Counted from the stretch's first letter, positions 24,612-32,224 are shown. The stretch: 33,850 nucleotides of DNA from JBHIET01 sp046760785 (GCA_046760785.1 JBHIET010000034.1:1-33850), one strand, 5' to 3'. Translations and numbers: made by a program. Notes: generated by a model not told the origin, from the sequence alone.

Positions 24612-24769
24612 GGGTTGTTCAGTTCTAGCTTTTCAAGGCTCTCAGCCCCCGTCCGCGGGGGCGTCTTGGGGCAGAAAATCGTCCCAAAGGCGACATTTCG
24701 CTGCATGGGCCGCCCCCGAGACGGGGGCTGGGAGCGTTTTATATCGAGCCAATTAGAACTGAACAGCCC
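24612..24769. repeat. Nested inverted-repeat element, copy 2 (86-bp core with outer arms)
   Basis: The core at 24644-24729 has ends AGCCCCCGTCCGCGGGGGCG and CGCCCCCGAGACGGGGGCT (inverted). It is flanked by a second inverted repeat, GGGTTGTTCAGTTCTA (24612-24627) against TAGAACTGAACAGCCC (24754-24769), with 15 of 16 positions matching. No open reading frame is present. It fills the spacer between the coiled-coil gene and the end of pncB. Confidence 0.65.
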
Positions 24770-24772
24770 TGC

Positions 24773-24811
24773 CACCGGCCCGGTCGGGACGCGCACCCGG
24801 TCGGGCCGGTG
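24773..24811. terminator. Hairpin between convergent genes
   Basis: CACCGGCCCG (24773-24782) pairs perfectly with CGGGCCGGTG (24802-24811). It lies nine bases beyond the pncB stop (24820) and could end transcription from both sides, although neither strand shows a long T-run. Confidence 0.45.
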
Positions 24812-24819
24812 TCGTTCCC

Positions 24820-26418
24820 TCAATTTCCCTGCCTCACCGACTCAATGAGCTCCTGCTTGAGGTCCCACAGTCGCTCCGTGAGAGAGACGTGATAGATATG
24901 CGGGTTCACGAGTCGTTTGACGCCGGGATCCAGCCGTTCCACGTCGGCAAGACGGTGCTCGCGCATCTCCTCGATCGTCGGTGGCTTGTAGACCAACTCA
25001 CCCTCTCTCAATACATCCACAAGAAGCGGCTCGATCTCCGAGACCTCATCCCGGTCGAGCGTTCGGTACGTGGTATGCTCCGTAGGGTGGTGCAGGAGCA
25101 TGCATTCCATCTCGCGGGGGTCCTCGTCGTCGAGGCTGAGGAGGTCGGCTGTGGCTTTGCCCCGCCGGTCATACACGCGCCAGACGAGCTTATCGCCCGG
25201 GTTGATTGTCTTCGCTGGCGTCTCTGAGAGCTTGATGGCCGGTACCCATCGGCTGCGCCCTTCGGCTTCGCTCAGGACAGGCTCAGGGCAGGCCCACTCT
25301 CCTCCATCCTGCACGGCCACCAACTTGTAGACGCCATCGAGAGCGGATGCACCCTGGGACGTGATCAGCCGGGTGCCTACGCCATACACAAGCCGGCCGA
25401 TAAGATGGTCAGGGTCAACGGAGTAGCGCGGCGCCTCCTTTTCGATCTGGGTGATGATCTGCCAGATGACGAGTTCGTCCAACTGGTTGGACAGAACGAT
25501 CGCTGTATCGGGGAAATCGGCCTCATCCAGCATCCTGGCCGCCTGAATGCTGAGATGCGCCAGGTCACCCGAATCCAACCGAATGCCTACCGGCTCGTGC
25601 CCCTTGCGCCGCAATTCCTCGAAAACACGGATGGCATTGGGAATGCCGCTGTCCAGCGTGTCAATCGTATCAACCAACAACAGGCAGTCATCGGGGTAGA
25701 CGTCGGCATACGCACGGAACGCGCCGAGTTCCCCCTCACCAAGCGCCATGAAAATCTGAACCATGCTGTGGGCGTGGGTGCCTTTTGGTGGATATCCCAA
25801 CACGTGGGAAGCTCCAACATTGGAGGTGAAATCGGCCCCGCCGATAAGAGCCGCCCTTGCACCAGCGTTGGCTCCTTTCTCTTGTGCCCGGCGCAATCCA
25901 AACTCAAGCAACAACCGTCCCCGACCGCTTTCGTGGATGCGTGCGGCCTTTGTGGCGATGAGCGTCGGGTAGTTCAGATGGTTGAGCAGCGACGTTTCCA
26001 GGATCTGGGCCATCGCCAGTGGCCCCTGGACGACGGTGAGCGGAACATTGGGATGCACCACACGGCCTTCCGGGATGGCGCGCATGGTGATGCCGTCGAA
26101 CGTGCCGTTCTCCCCCAGCCAGGCGAGGAAATCGTCGTCGAATGTCCGTCTGCCCGTTCGACCCGTTTGACCGCGCAAGTATTCGATGTCCTGGTCCCGA
26201 AAACAGGCTTCCTGCATCCAATCCAGCAGCCATTCCAAACCGGCGTTGATGCAATACCCGGCCTGGTGAGAGCCGTAATTGGGATAGCTGCGAAAAAAGT
26301 AATCGAACTGAGCGTGCTTCTCGTGTAATCCCATCCTGTAGTAGAGCTGAGCCATGGTGAGCTGGTATTGATCGGTGAACAGGATGCCCTCGGCCGTCGG
26401 CCGATCGGATAGCTTCAT
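24820..26418 (-). CDS. pncB: Nicotinate phosphoribosyltransferase
   Basis: Converts nicotinate and PRPP to nicotinate mononucleotide in the Preiss-Handler salvage pathway. The ATG at 26418 is chosen because GAGGAGG lies about 12 bases upstream and the conserved N-terminus begins here (TDQYQLTMAQLYY). The 532 residues include FFRSYPNYGSHQAGYCINAG, FGLRRAQEKGANAGARAALIGG, GTHAHSMVQIF (212-223, with the active-site histidine region), LLLVDTIDTL, and GIRLDSGDL with GVGTRL for phosphate binding. Residues about 378-388 (CPEPVLSEAEG) are an in-frame translated repeat that separates WA from the conserved PAIKLSE strand. It is the last gene of the NAD operon, 22 bases after kptA. Confidence 0.95.
   Translation of the reverse strand: MKLSDRPTAEGILFTDQYQLTMAQLYYRMGLHEKHAQFDYFFRSYPNYGSHQAGYCINAGLEWLLDWMQEACFRDQDIEYLRGQTGRTGRRTFDDDFLAWLGENGTFDGITMRAIPEGRVVHPNVPLTVVQGPLAMAQILETSLLNHLNYPTLIATKAARIHESGRGRLLLEFGLRRAQEKGANAGARAALIGGADFTSNVGASHVLGYPPKGTHAHSMVQIFMALGEGELGAFRAYADVYPDDCLLLVDTIDTLDSGIPNAIRVFEELRRKGHEPVGIRLDSGDLAHLSIQAARMLDEADFPDTAIVLSNQLDELVIWQIITQIEKEAPRYSVDPDHLIGRLVYGVGTRLITSQGASALDGVYKLVAVQDGGEWACPEPVLSEAEGRSRWVPAIKLSETPAKTINPGDKLVWRVYDRRGKATADLLSLDDEDPREMECMLLHHPTEHTTYRTLDRDEVSEIEPLLVDVLREGELVYKPPTIEEMREHRLADVERLDPGVKRLVNPHIYHVSLTERLWDLKQELIESVRQGN
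25258..25292. repeat. Palindromic repeat translated inside pncB
   Basis: CCCTTCGGCTTCGCTCAGGA followed by CAGGCTCAGGGCAGG. It is related in vocabulary to the CTTCGACAAGCTCAGG family at 119-168 and 28757-28879. In pncB it adds about ten residues (PEPVLSEAEG) without breaking the frame. Confidence 0.7.
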
Positions 26419-26440
26419 ATCAATCTCTTCCTCCTCATAA

Positions 26441-27004
26441 TCACGTCGGGAACTCAAGGAACTCGACAGGGATGCGCTTTGCCAGGTAGACCGCTTCGTC
26501 CGCCTGGTAGAATGTGACACCGGCGGCGTGAGCGTCAGCGGCACGGACGGTGAGAACGACTGGCCGGTTATCGTGTCGAGCCCCCACTCGTATAGCGGTC
26601 TCTACGTCGGGCGAGAGGTGGACGTACTGGCGCTCCATCGGCTTGAGACCCTGCTGGCGGACGGAATCCAGGCTGTCTGGTGAGGTACCGTGGTAAAGGA
26701 TTGGCGGCGGGACGCAAGGTTCGTAGACGATGGGCTGAGCGAGGGAGTGGCCGTACCGGGCGCGGATATGCTGCCCCTCCACCTGGAAGCGGCGCCTGCC
26801 GTCACCGGTGCCTCCCTCGACGACCGCCATCACGTCGGCGCGGGTGGCCCAGCGAAAGTTGGGCAGCCCGCGCAGGATCTCCGTCACTTCCGGCAGCGAC
26901 GCCCAGCCCTCCTCGTCCAGCTCCAGCGCAAATCGTTCCGGCTGGTGACGCAGGATGAGGGCCAGGAATTTGCTCAGTTTGATCAGACGGTGTGAAGCGG
27001 CCAT
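26441..27004 (-). CDS. kptA: RNA 2'-phosphotransferase (Tpt1/KptA family)
   Basis: Members transfer an internal 2'-phosphate from RNA to NAD+, giving ADP-ribose 1'',2''-cyclic phosphate and nicotinamide. The bacterial role is unsettled because most bacteria lack the matching tRNA ligase. The 187 residues from ATG 27004 carry the family motifs: LSKFLALILRH (10-20, catalytic Arg-His), DEEGWASLPEV, HIRARYGHS (79-87), LYHGTS (103-108), HLSPDVETAIRVG (129-141) and YLAKRIPVEFL. An in-frame extension upstream (to 27124) lies within nadB and is not conserved in character. The start is four bases after the nadB stop and 22 bases separate its stop from pncB, so it is embedded in the NAD operon. It both consumes NAD+ and makes the nicotinamide that PncA and PncB recycle. 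Confidence 0.9.
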   Translation of the reverse strand: MAASHRLIKLSKFLALILRHQPERFALELDEEGWASLPEVTEILRGLPNFRWATRADVMAVVEGGTGDGRRRFQVEGQHIRARYGHSLAQPIVYEPCVPPPILYHGTSPDSLDSVRQQGLKPMERQYVHLSPDVETAIRVGARHDNRPVVLTVRAADAHAAGVTFYQADEAVYLAKRIPVEFLEFPT

Positions 27005-27008
27005 ATCT

Positions 27009-28601
27009 TCAGATCGGCGCTGAACCCTTCGTATCGTCGCGGTAGTGGCAGCCACGGCTAAACCGATTGTGCTGCGCGGCCTCGGCGACGATGAGTGCCG
27101 CCTGCACACTATGGCGCAACCCAATCAGCGCGTCGTTCAACCTGGTGGTGCGATAGAAGTCATCTATGTCCTGATTCAGATGGTTCAGATCACGCAGGGC
27201 ACGCGCCAGCCGCCTGGTCGAACGGACGAGACCGACGTAGTGCCACATCGTATGCTGGATGGTGCGCATATCACGCCAGATCAAGGCCGGGTCGGCATCC
27301 TCCTCCAATCCCTCCTCTTCCCAGGGTGGGACGTCGTCAGGGCCAACCACAGGCAAGGAGGTACAGTCAGCAATGTTCCGTGCTGCACGGTCGCCCCAGA
27401 CGAGGCCCTCCAGGAGCGACGTGCTGGCCAACCGATTCGCACCGTGAACGCCGGTGCAAGCGACCTCGCCGACAGCGTAGAGGTTTCGGACAGTCGTGTG
27501 CCCCCATTCGTCGGTCCAGACACCGCCGCAGAAATAGTGCGCGGCGGGAACAACCGGGATGGGCTGGCGGGTGATATCCAGGCCGAGGCTCAGACAGCGA
27601 GCGTAGATAGTGGGAAAGCGCTCCCGGATACGCTCAGGGGGTAGGGCAGAGTGGATGTCCAGGAGAACGTGAGGATAACCGTGCTCTACCATCTCGTGAT
27701 GGATGGCGCGGGCGACGACGTCACGAGGAGCCAGGTCCTTCCATTGGGGAGCATAGTCGGCCATAAAGGGGCGACCATCGGGTGTGAGCAACCGCCCCCC
27801 CTCACCCCGCACCGCCTCAGAGATTAGAAAGCCTCCTCCATCCGGCACGGCGAGGGCCGTGGGGTGAAATTGAACGTACTCGGCGTTGATGACGCGCGCC
27901 CCGGCCCGGTAGGCCATCGCCAGCCCATCGCCCCGGGCGCCCTCCGGGTTGGTGGTGTGGCGATAGATGCGACCCAGCCCGCCGGTGGCCAGAATGGTCG
28001 CTCCGGCCAAATAGCGGTGAACGGTACGCTGGGGCCGCTCGAAGACGTAAGCGCCGTAACAGGTGATAGGCTCGTAGATGGTCAGAGGGTCGTGGGCGTG
28101 GTGGGGAAACGTGATCAGGTCCACCCCGGTGGCGCCGGTGACGATGCGGACGTTGGGCCGCTCGCGCAAGGCAGCGATGAGGGCCTGGATGATGGCCTGG
28201 CCGGTGGCGTCGCCGACGTGCAGGATGCGCGGGCGCGAGTGGGCCGCCTCCCGGCCGTAGACCGGTCGCCCGTCTGGCGTTTGGTCAAAGGAGACACCGG
28301 CGGTCTCTATGAGCACCTCACGGACCAGATCGGGGCCTTCCTCGGCGAGGATGTGGGCAGCGGAAGGTAAGCTGAGGCCGGCACCGGCGGCCAGGATGTC
28401 CTCGACGATCAGGTCGGTGCTATCCTCCTCACCCAGGGTGACGATGCCTCCCTGGGCGTAGCGGGTGTTGCTTTCCTCCGGCTCGGCGGCGCGGGTGATG
28501 ACGGTGATCTGCCGCTGGGTGTCCTGCGCCAGCCGGAGCGCTGCCGACGCGCCGGCAATGCCGCAGCCGATGATCAGAACGTCGGTCTGGTGGGGGCTCA
28601 C
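27009..28601 (-). CDS. nadB: L-aspartate oxidase
   Basis: FAD enzyme oxidising L-aspartate to iminoaspartate, the first step of de novo NAD synthesis. The GTG at 28601 overlaps the stop of the nadC-nadA gene in a GTGA arrangement. The 530 residues begin with a dinucleotide fold (DVLIIGCGIAGASAAL, 7-22) and contain SNTRYAQGGI, HPTALAVPDGGGF, SEAVRGEGG, the HYFCGGVWTDEWGHT segment, and YAVGEVACTGVHGANRLAS. A C-terminal helical domain follows (HTMWHYVGLVRS). A much longer upstream reading frame exists only because the nadA repeats are open in this frame too, so it is rejected. Its product is the substrate of NadA, encoded directly upstream. Confidence 0.96.
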   Translation of the reverse strand: MSPHQTDVLIIGCGIAGASAALRLAQDTQRQITVITRAAEPEESNTRYAQGGIVTLGEEDSTDLIVEDILAAGAGLSLPSAAHILAEEGPDLVREVLIETAGVSFDQTPDGRPVYGREAAHSRPRILHVGDATGQAIIQALIAALRERPNVRIVTGATGVDLITFPHHAHDPLTIYEPITCYGAYVFERPQRTVHRYLAGATILATGGLGRIYRHTTNPEGARGDGLAMAYRAGARVINAEYVQFHPTALAVPDGGGFLISEAVRGEGGRLLTPDGRPFMADYAPQWKDLAPRDVVARAIHHEMVEHGYPHVLLDIHSALPPERIRERFPTIYARCLSLGLDITRQPIPVVPAAHYFCGGVWTDEWGHTTVRNLYAVGEVACTGVHGANRLASTSLLEGLVWGDRAARNIADCTSLPVVGPDDVPPWEEEGLEEDADPALIWRDMRTIQHTMWHYVGLVRSTRRLARALRDLNHLNQDIDDFYRTTRLNDALIGLRHSVQAALIVAEAAQHNRFSRGCHYRDDTKGSAPI

Positions 28602-30658
28602 GAGCCGATCTCCAGCATGCGCTCCAACGCCACTCGCGCGTAGCGGGCCACCTCGTCTGGAACGGTGACCCGATTGATGACCTCGCCCCGGACAAGTCCC
28701 TCCAGCACGCGGGCCAGCTTTTCCGGCGTGATGAGGTTCATCGTCCGGCAATAGCTCGGCTGAGGGGAAGCCGAAGGGCTGCGCCCTGAGCTTGTCGAAG
28801 GGCCGCGCCCTGAGCTTGTCGAAGGGCTGCGCCCTGAGCTTGTCGAAGGGCCGCGCCCTGAGCTTGTCGAAGGGCCTAGCCGAAGGGAGACGATGTGTTG
28901 TTCCGGGTGCTCGTTCGCCAACCGGTTGACCAGGTTGAATTCGGTGCCGATGGCCCACCTGGTTCCCGGCGGGGATTCCTCCACGCGGCGCACGATGTAA
29001 GCAGTGGAGCCGGCCTCGTCGGCCAGGTCCACGACCTCCATCGGGCACTCGGGATGAACGATCACCCGGATGTCCGGCTCTCGCTCACGCCAGGCCGTCA
29101 CATCCTCCGGGTGGAAGCGCTGGTGGACGGCGCACCAGCCCCGCCAGAGGAAGATTCTAGCTCGCCGCAGAGCCTCGGCATCGTGGCCGCCGAAGGGAAG
29201 GCTCGGATTCCACAGGAGCATCTCCCCCGGCGGAATCCCCATCCGCTTGGCCGTGTTGCGGCCCAGGTGCTGATCGGGGAAGAAGAGAACACGAGGCTGC
29301 TGCTCAAGCGCCCATGAGAGAATCGCCTGTGCGCTGGACGAGGTGCAGACCAGTCCACCGTGCTGCCCACAGAAGGCTTTCAGATCGGCAGTCGAGTTCA
29401 TATAGGTCACCGGCGTAACCTCACTCTCGACGTCCATTACTTCACCCAGTTGCGCCCACGCCCGCTCCACGTCCGCCAAGTCGGCCATAGCCGCCAGGGG
29501 GCAGCCGGCCTCCAGATCAGGTGTGAGCACGGTCTGGCCGGGTTGAGCCAGGATAGCAGCAGTCTCGGCCATAAAGTGCACGCCGCAGAAGACGATGTAC
29601 TTGGCCTCAGGGCAACTGGCTCCGTCACGGGCCAACTTGAACGAGTCGCCTCGGAAGTCGGCGAATTGGATGACCTCGTCTCGCTGGTAGTGGTGGCCGA
29701 GGATGACCAGTTGGTCGTCCATCTCCGCTTTCAAAGTCGAGATTCGTGATTCGAGGTTCGTAGTTCGTGTTGCGTGTCCCGTGTTGCGTGTTCCGTGTTG
29801 CGTACCGCGTGTTGTGTGGTTTGGGGTTGCGATCTTCATACTCAGGTCGAGCGCTGGCGCGGAGTGGGTCAGCGCCCCGACTGAGATGTAGTCCACGCCG
29901 GTGGCGGCGATGGCGGCGACGCGCTCCAGATTGACGTTGCCGGAGGCCTCCAGCGGCACCCGTCCGGCGGCCAATCGCACCGCTTCCTGCATCTCGTCCA
30001 GGTTCATATTATCCAACATAATGCGATCCACGTCCAGCAGCAGCACCTCGCGCAGCTCGTCCAGATTCCTGACCTCGACCTCGACAGGTAGGTCAGGATG
30101 GGCAGCGCGGGCCTGCTCGACGGCTCCGGTGATCGAACCGGCAGCGTCAATGTGATTATCCTTGACTAGCATCATATCGTATAGGCTCATACGGTGGTTC
30201 CGCCCGCCCCCCATCCGCACGGCGTACTTCTCCAACACGCGGTAGCCGGGATGGGTCTTGCGGGTGTCCAGGATGGTAGCCTGGGTGCCGGCGACCGCGT
30301 CCACGAAAGCGCGGGTGAACGTGGCGATGCCGGAGAGATGCTGCAGGAAGTTGAGCGCGATCCGCTCTGCCGCCAGCATCTCCTGCCCCGGGCCGATCAC
30401 CTCAGCCACCAAGTCGCCCGGCCTGACCCGGGTTCCATCTTGGATGTGGGCGGTGAAGCACGAGCCAGGGCTCACACGAGAGAAGACCACCTCGGCAACG
30501 GGCAACCCGGCGATGATCCCCTCCTTCTTGGCGACGATGCGCCCGTGGAGCGTCAGGTTGGCCGGCAACACCGCCGCGGAGGTCATGTCACCCGGCCCGA
30601 TGTCCTCTGCGATGGCCAGTTCGATGAGTGGCTGAGCAGCGCCGAGAATGTCATCCAT
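28598..30658 (-). CDS. nadC-nadA: NadC-NadA fusion: quinolinate phosphoribosyltransferase / quinolinate synthase
   Basis: One 686-residue frame joins two consecutive pathway enzymes. NadC is at 1-277: IAEDIGPGDMTSAAVLP, ILDTRKTHPGYR (129-140), RMGGGRNHRMSLYDMMLVKD, LEASGNVN, SVGALTHSAPALDLSMKI. NadA is at about 303-686: ILGHHYQRDEVIQFADFRGD (319-338), DLEAGCPLA, TYMNSTADLKA, and three probable [4Fe-4S] ligands Cys358 (FCGV), Cys438 (LVCTS) and Cys637 (YCRTMNLITPEKL). The linker (278-302) is rich in Thr/Arg/His/Gly and is encoded by repeat DNA. Residues about 594-634 are translated repeats (PSTSSGR units) inserted just before Cys637. The gene overlaps nadE by eight bases and nadB by four. No good internal start for a separate NadA is seen (ATG 29722 has GGAG directly abutting). 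An assembly or base error removing a stop is possible. Confidence 0.93.
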   Translation of the reverse strand: MDDILGAAQPLIELAIAEDIGPGDMTSAAVLPANLTLHGRIVAKKEGIIAGLPVAEVVFSRVSPGSCFTAHIQDGTRVRPGDLVAEVIGPGQEMLAAERIALNFLQHLSGIATFTRAFVDAVAGTQATILDTRKTHPGYRVLEKYAVRMGGGRNHRMSLYDMMLVKDNHIDAAGSITGAVEQARAAHPDLPVEVEVRNLDELREVLLLDVDRIMLDNMNLDEMQEAVRLAAGRVPLEASGNVNLERVAAIAATGVDYISVGALTHSAPALDLSMKIATPNHTTRGTQHGTRNTGHATRTTNLESRISTLKAEMDDQLVILGHHYQRDEVIQFADFRGDSFKLARDGASCPEAKYIVFCGVHFMAETAAILAQPGQTVLTPDLEAGCPLAAMADLADVERAWAQLGEVMDVESEVTPVTYMNSTADLKAFCGQHGGLVCTSSSAQAILSWALEQQPRVLFFPDQHLGRNTAKRMGIPPGEMLLWNPSLPFGGHDAEALRRARIFLWRGWCAVHQRFHPEDVTAWREREPDIRVIVHPECPMEVVDLADEAGSTAYIVRRVEESPPGTRWAIGTEFNLVNRLANEHPEQHIVSLRLGPSTSSGRGPSTSSGRSPSTSSGRGPSTSSGRSPSASPQPSYCRTMNLITPEKLARVLEGLVRGEVINRVTVPDEVARYARVALERMLEIGS
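28757..28879. repeat. Four tandem 24-bp palindromic repeats inside nadA
   Basis: The unit CCCTGAGCTTGTCGAAGGGC plus a 4-base tail (CGCG or TGCG, alternating) begins at 28784, 28808, 28832 and 28856; a diverged unit (GAGGGGAAGCCGAAGGGC) precedes it. The period of 24 keeps the nadA frame, giving eight residues per unit (GPSTSSGR or SPSTSSGR). The core CTTGTCGAAG reads as its opposite-strand form CTTCGACAAG at 122. Confidence 0.9.
29739..29819. repeat. CGTGTTGCGTGT-type repeat forming the NadC-NadA linker
   Basis: GATTCGTGATTCGAGGTTCG, TAGTTCGTGTTGCGTGTCCC, GTGTTGCGTGTTCCGTGTTG and CGTACCGCGTGTTGTGTGG follow one another. This is the same low-complexity vocabulary as the spacer at 13723-13779. 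It encodes linker residues about 280-307 of the fusion protein. Confidence 0.75.
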
Positions 30659-31388
30659 TTGCTTTCACCTGAAACACGGGTGGCATGGCACGTTTGTGGG
30701 TAGAGCCGGCCATCATGCCCCGCACCTTCTCCAGCGTGGCCGGTGCGATACCGGAAGTGTCCCCCGCAGCAATGGCCGCCAGCACCTGGTCCAGTTCGCG
30801 GTAGGTGATGCCCATCTCTCCCTCGTCGGTCTGACCGGGCCACAGGCCTGCTGAGGGCGCTCGCTCGACGACCTCTGGCGGCACGCCCAGTTCGCGGGCC
30901 AGTTCCCATACCTGGGTCTTGTTGAGATCACCCAGGGGCAAGAGATCCACACCGCCGTCGCCGAACTTGGTGAAATAGCCAACTTCAATTTCCGTCTTGT
31001 TGCCGGAGCCCAGCACCAGGTAGTTGCGGGATTGGGCCAGGTAGTAGAGGGTGATCATCCGCAGGCGGGGCTTGATATTGGCGGCGGCCAGGGGCTGGTC
31101 CGAAGGCGGCAGGACAGCCGTCAGCGCGTCGTAAGCGCTGCTCAGGTCCACCGTGACAGTGGAGAGGCCAAGTGTATCGGCGACGAGTTGTCCCAGCGCA
31201 GTGTCCTCCGACACGGAGTGACAGGGCATCAGCGCGGCCAGGACGCGCTCGGGGCCGACGGCATGCACCGCCAGCGCAGCAGAGGTGGCCGAATCCACCC
31301 CGCCGCTGAGACCGACGACAAAACCGTCGGCGTTGGCAGCGGCGAGTCGTTCGCGAAGCCAGGCAGCGATTTGATCGGGAAGGGACAT
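30651..31388 (-). CDS. nadE: NH3-dependent NAD+ synthetase
   Basis: Amidates nicotinate adenine dinucleotide to NAD+, the last step of the pathway. The ATG at 31388 has AAGGAGA six bases upstream; the longer frame to 31499 is spacer repeat and overlaps pncA. The 245 residues contain the N-type ATP pyrophosphatase loop LSGGVDSATSAA (27-38), SRNYLVLGSGNKTEIEVGYF, TKFGDGGVDLLPLGDLNKT and the LWPGQTDEGEMGITY lid. There is no glutaminase (nitrilase) domain, so ammonia is the nitrogen donor. It overlaps the following nadC-nadA start by eight bases. Confidence 0.96.
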   Translation of the reverse strand: MSLPDQIAAWLRERLAAANADGFVVGLSGGVDSATSAALAVHAVGPERVLAALMPCHSVSEDTALGQLVADTLGLSTVTVDLSSAYDALTAVLPPSDQPLAAANIKPRLRMITLYYLAQSRNYLVLGSGNKTEIEVGYFTKFGDGGVDLLPLGDLNKTQVWELARELGVPPEVVERAPSAGLWPGQTDEGEMGITYRELDQVLAAIAAGDTSGIAPATLEKVRGMMAGSTHKRAMPPVFQVKANG

Positions 31389-31410
31389 AGATGTCTCCTT
31401 GTTTCGGTTT

Positions 31411-31459
31411 TCAGGTTCCAAGTTTCGGGTCGAACTGAAGCCCGCCATTTGAAACCTGA
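31411..31459. repeat. Inverted word repeat in pncA-nadE spacer
   Basis: TCAGGTTCCAA (31411-31421) is inverted as TTGAAACCTGA (31449-31459), with 10 of 11 positions pairing. The surrounding 79-base spacer is made of similar GGTTTCAGGTT words, like the other filler repeats of this window. Confidence 0.5.
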
Positions 31460-31467
31460 AACAGAGT

Positions 31468-32163
31468 TTACGTGAGGTGACCGACGACCTCAATGCCATT
31501 CAGAGCCATATGATACAGGAAAACGCTGTGCAGCAGGTCACCGTCGTGGGGAAGGATGCCCAGTTCCGCCGCCGTCTCCACGGGCATGTCGTAAGTCTGC
31601 ACGCAGTCGGCGGAGACGATGACGCGAGTGTCTTGCAGCCCTAGGACGTTGGCCCTCAGGCGCAGGTACATCGCCGCCTGATAGACGCAAATGTCCGTAC
31701 AATCACCGATGACGACGAATGTGGTGACCTCCGGGTGGTCCTCCAGCCAAGGAGCCAGGTCGGTGCCGATATCGCAACTGATGGAGTTCTTGGGGATGAC
31801 AACAAAGAGATCGGAGAAGGGTAGAGCCTTCAATTCGTCAACCGTCTCGCTTTCCGACGTACCGGCTACAGCATGGCGAGGGAAGGCAGAAAACTCGATG
31901 GCATTGGAGGCATGGGTGTCCTGGGGCAGCAGAAAATGACAAACTCCCAGGTCGTGGGCGCGCTGGAAAAGGCGCACCGCGGCAGGGATGACGCCTGCCA
32001 CACGGGGGCTGGCCAGCGGCCCCTCGCAGCAGAAACCGTTCGTCAGGTCCACCGCGACCACCGCCACCTGCGCAGGATCGGAGACGATTTCCTCCAGGTT
32101 CATCTCTGGCAACTGCCCCTCCCACCGTGCCAACCAATCGAGGAAAGGTTTGCTCTCAGCCAT
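31468..32163 (-). CDS. pncA: Nicotinamidase-related isochorismatase-fold amidohydrolase
   Basis: Probably hydrolyses nicotinamide to nicotinate for PncB. The 231 residues hold the cysteine-hydrolase triad Asp39 (VDLTNGFC), Lys125 (VIPKNSISC) and Cys159 (GDCTDICV), and a metal-binding set Asp82/His84 (QDTHASNAIEF) and His97 (FPRH). The family is broad, so the substrate is inferred from these motifs and from operon position. GGAGGTG lies six bases before the ATG. Two operator-like palindromes and a strong promoter lie directly upstream, making this the first gene of the NrtR-controlled block. Confidence 0.88.
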   Translation of the reverse strand: MAESKPFLDWLARWEGQLPEMNLEEIVSDPAQVAVVAVDLTNGFCCEGPLASPRVAGVIPAAVRLFQRAHDLGVCHFLLPQDTHASNAIEFSAFPRHAVAGTSESETVDELKALPFSDLFVVIPKNSISCDIGTDLAPWLEDHPEVTTFVVIGDCTDICVYQAAMYLRLRANVLGLQDTRVIVSADCVQTYDMPVETAAELGILPHDGDLLHSVFLYHMALNGIEVVGHLT

Positions 32164-32178
32164 TTTTCACCTCCAAAA

Positions 32179-32199
32179 TTGGTGTAAAACATACACTAA
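32179..32199. promoter_or_regulatory. NrtR operator candidate, site 1 (pncA 5' UTR)
   Basis: TTGGTGT (32179-32185), seven central bases, ACACTAA (32193-32199): a 21-bp palindrome with one mismatch, 16 bases upstream of the pncA start. Its right half is identical to that of site 2. Centre-to-centre distance to site 2 is 46 bases. Confidence 0.7.
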
Positions 32200-32224
32200 C
32201 TTCCGATAAAAAAGAAGAAGATAG

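Noticed and set aside
28784..28879. CRISPR array
   Set aside because: The 24-bp units are directly abutting without unique spacers, lie in frame inside nadA, and no cas gene is nearby.
28602..29048. N-terminal extension of nadB carrying PFDKLRA repeats
   Set aside because: The frame is open only because the nadA repeats lack stops in all frames used; the conserved NadB start is the GTG at 28601, coupled to the nadC-nadA stop.
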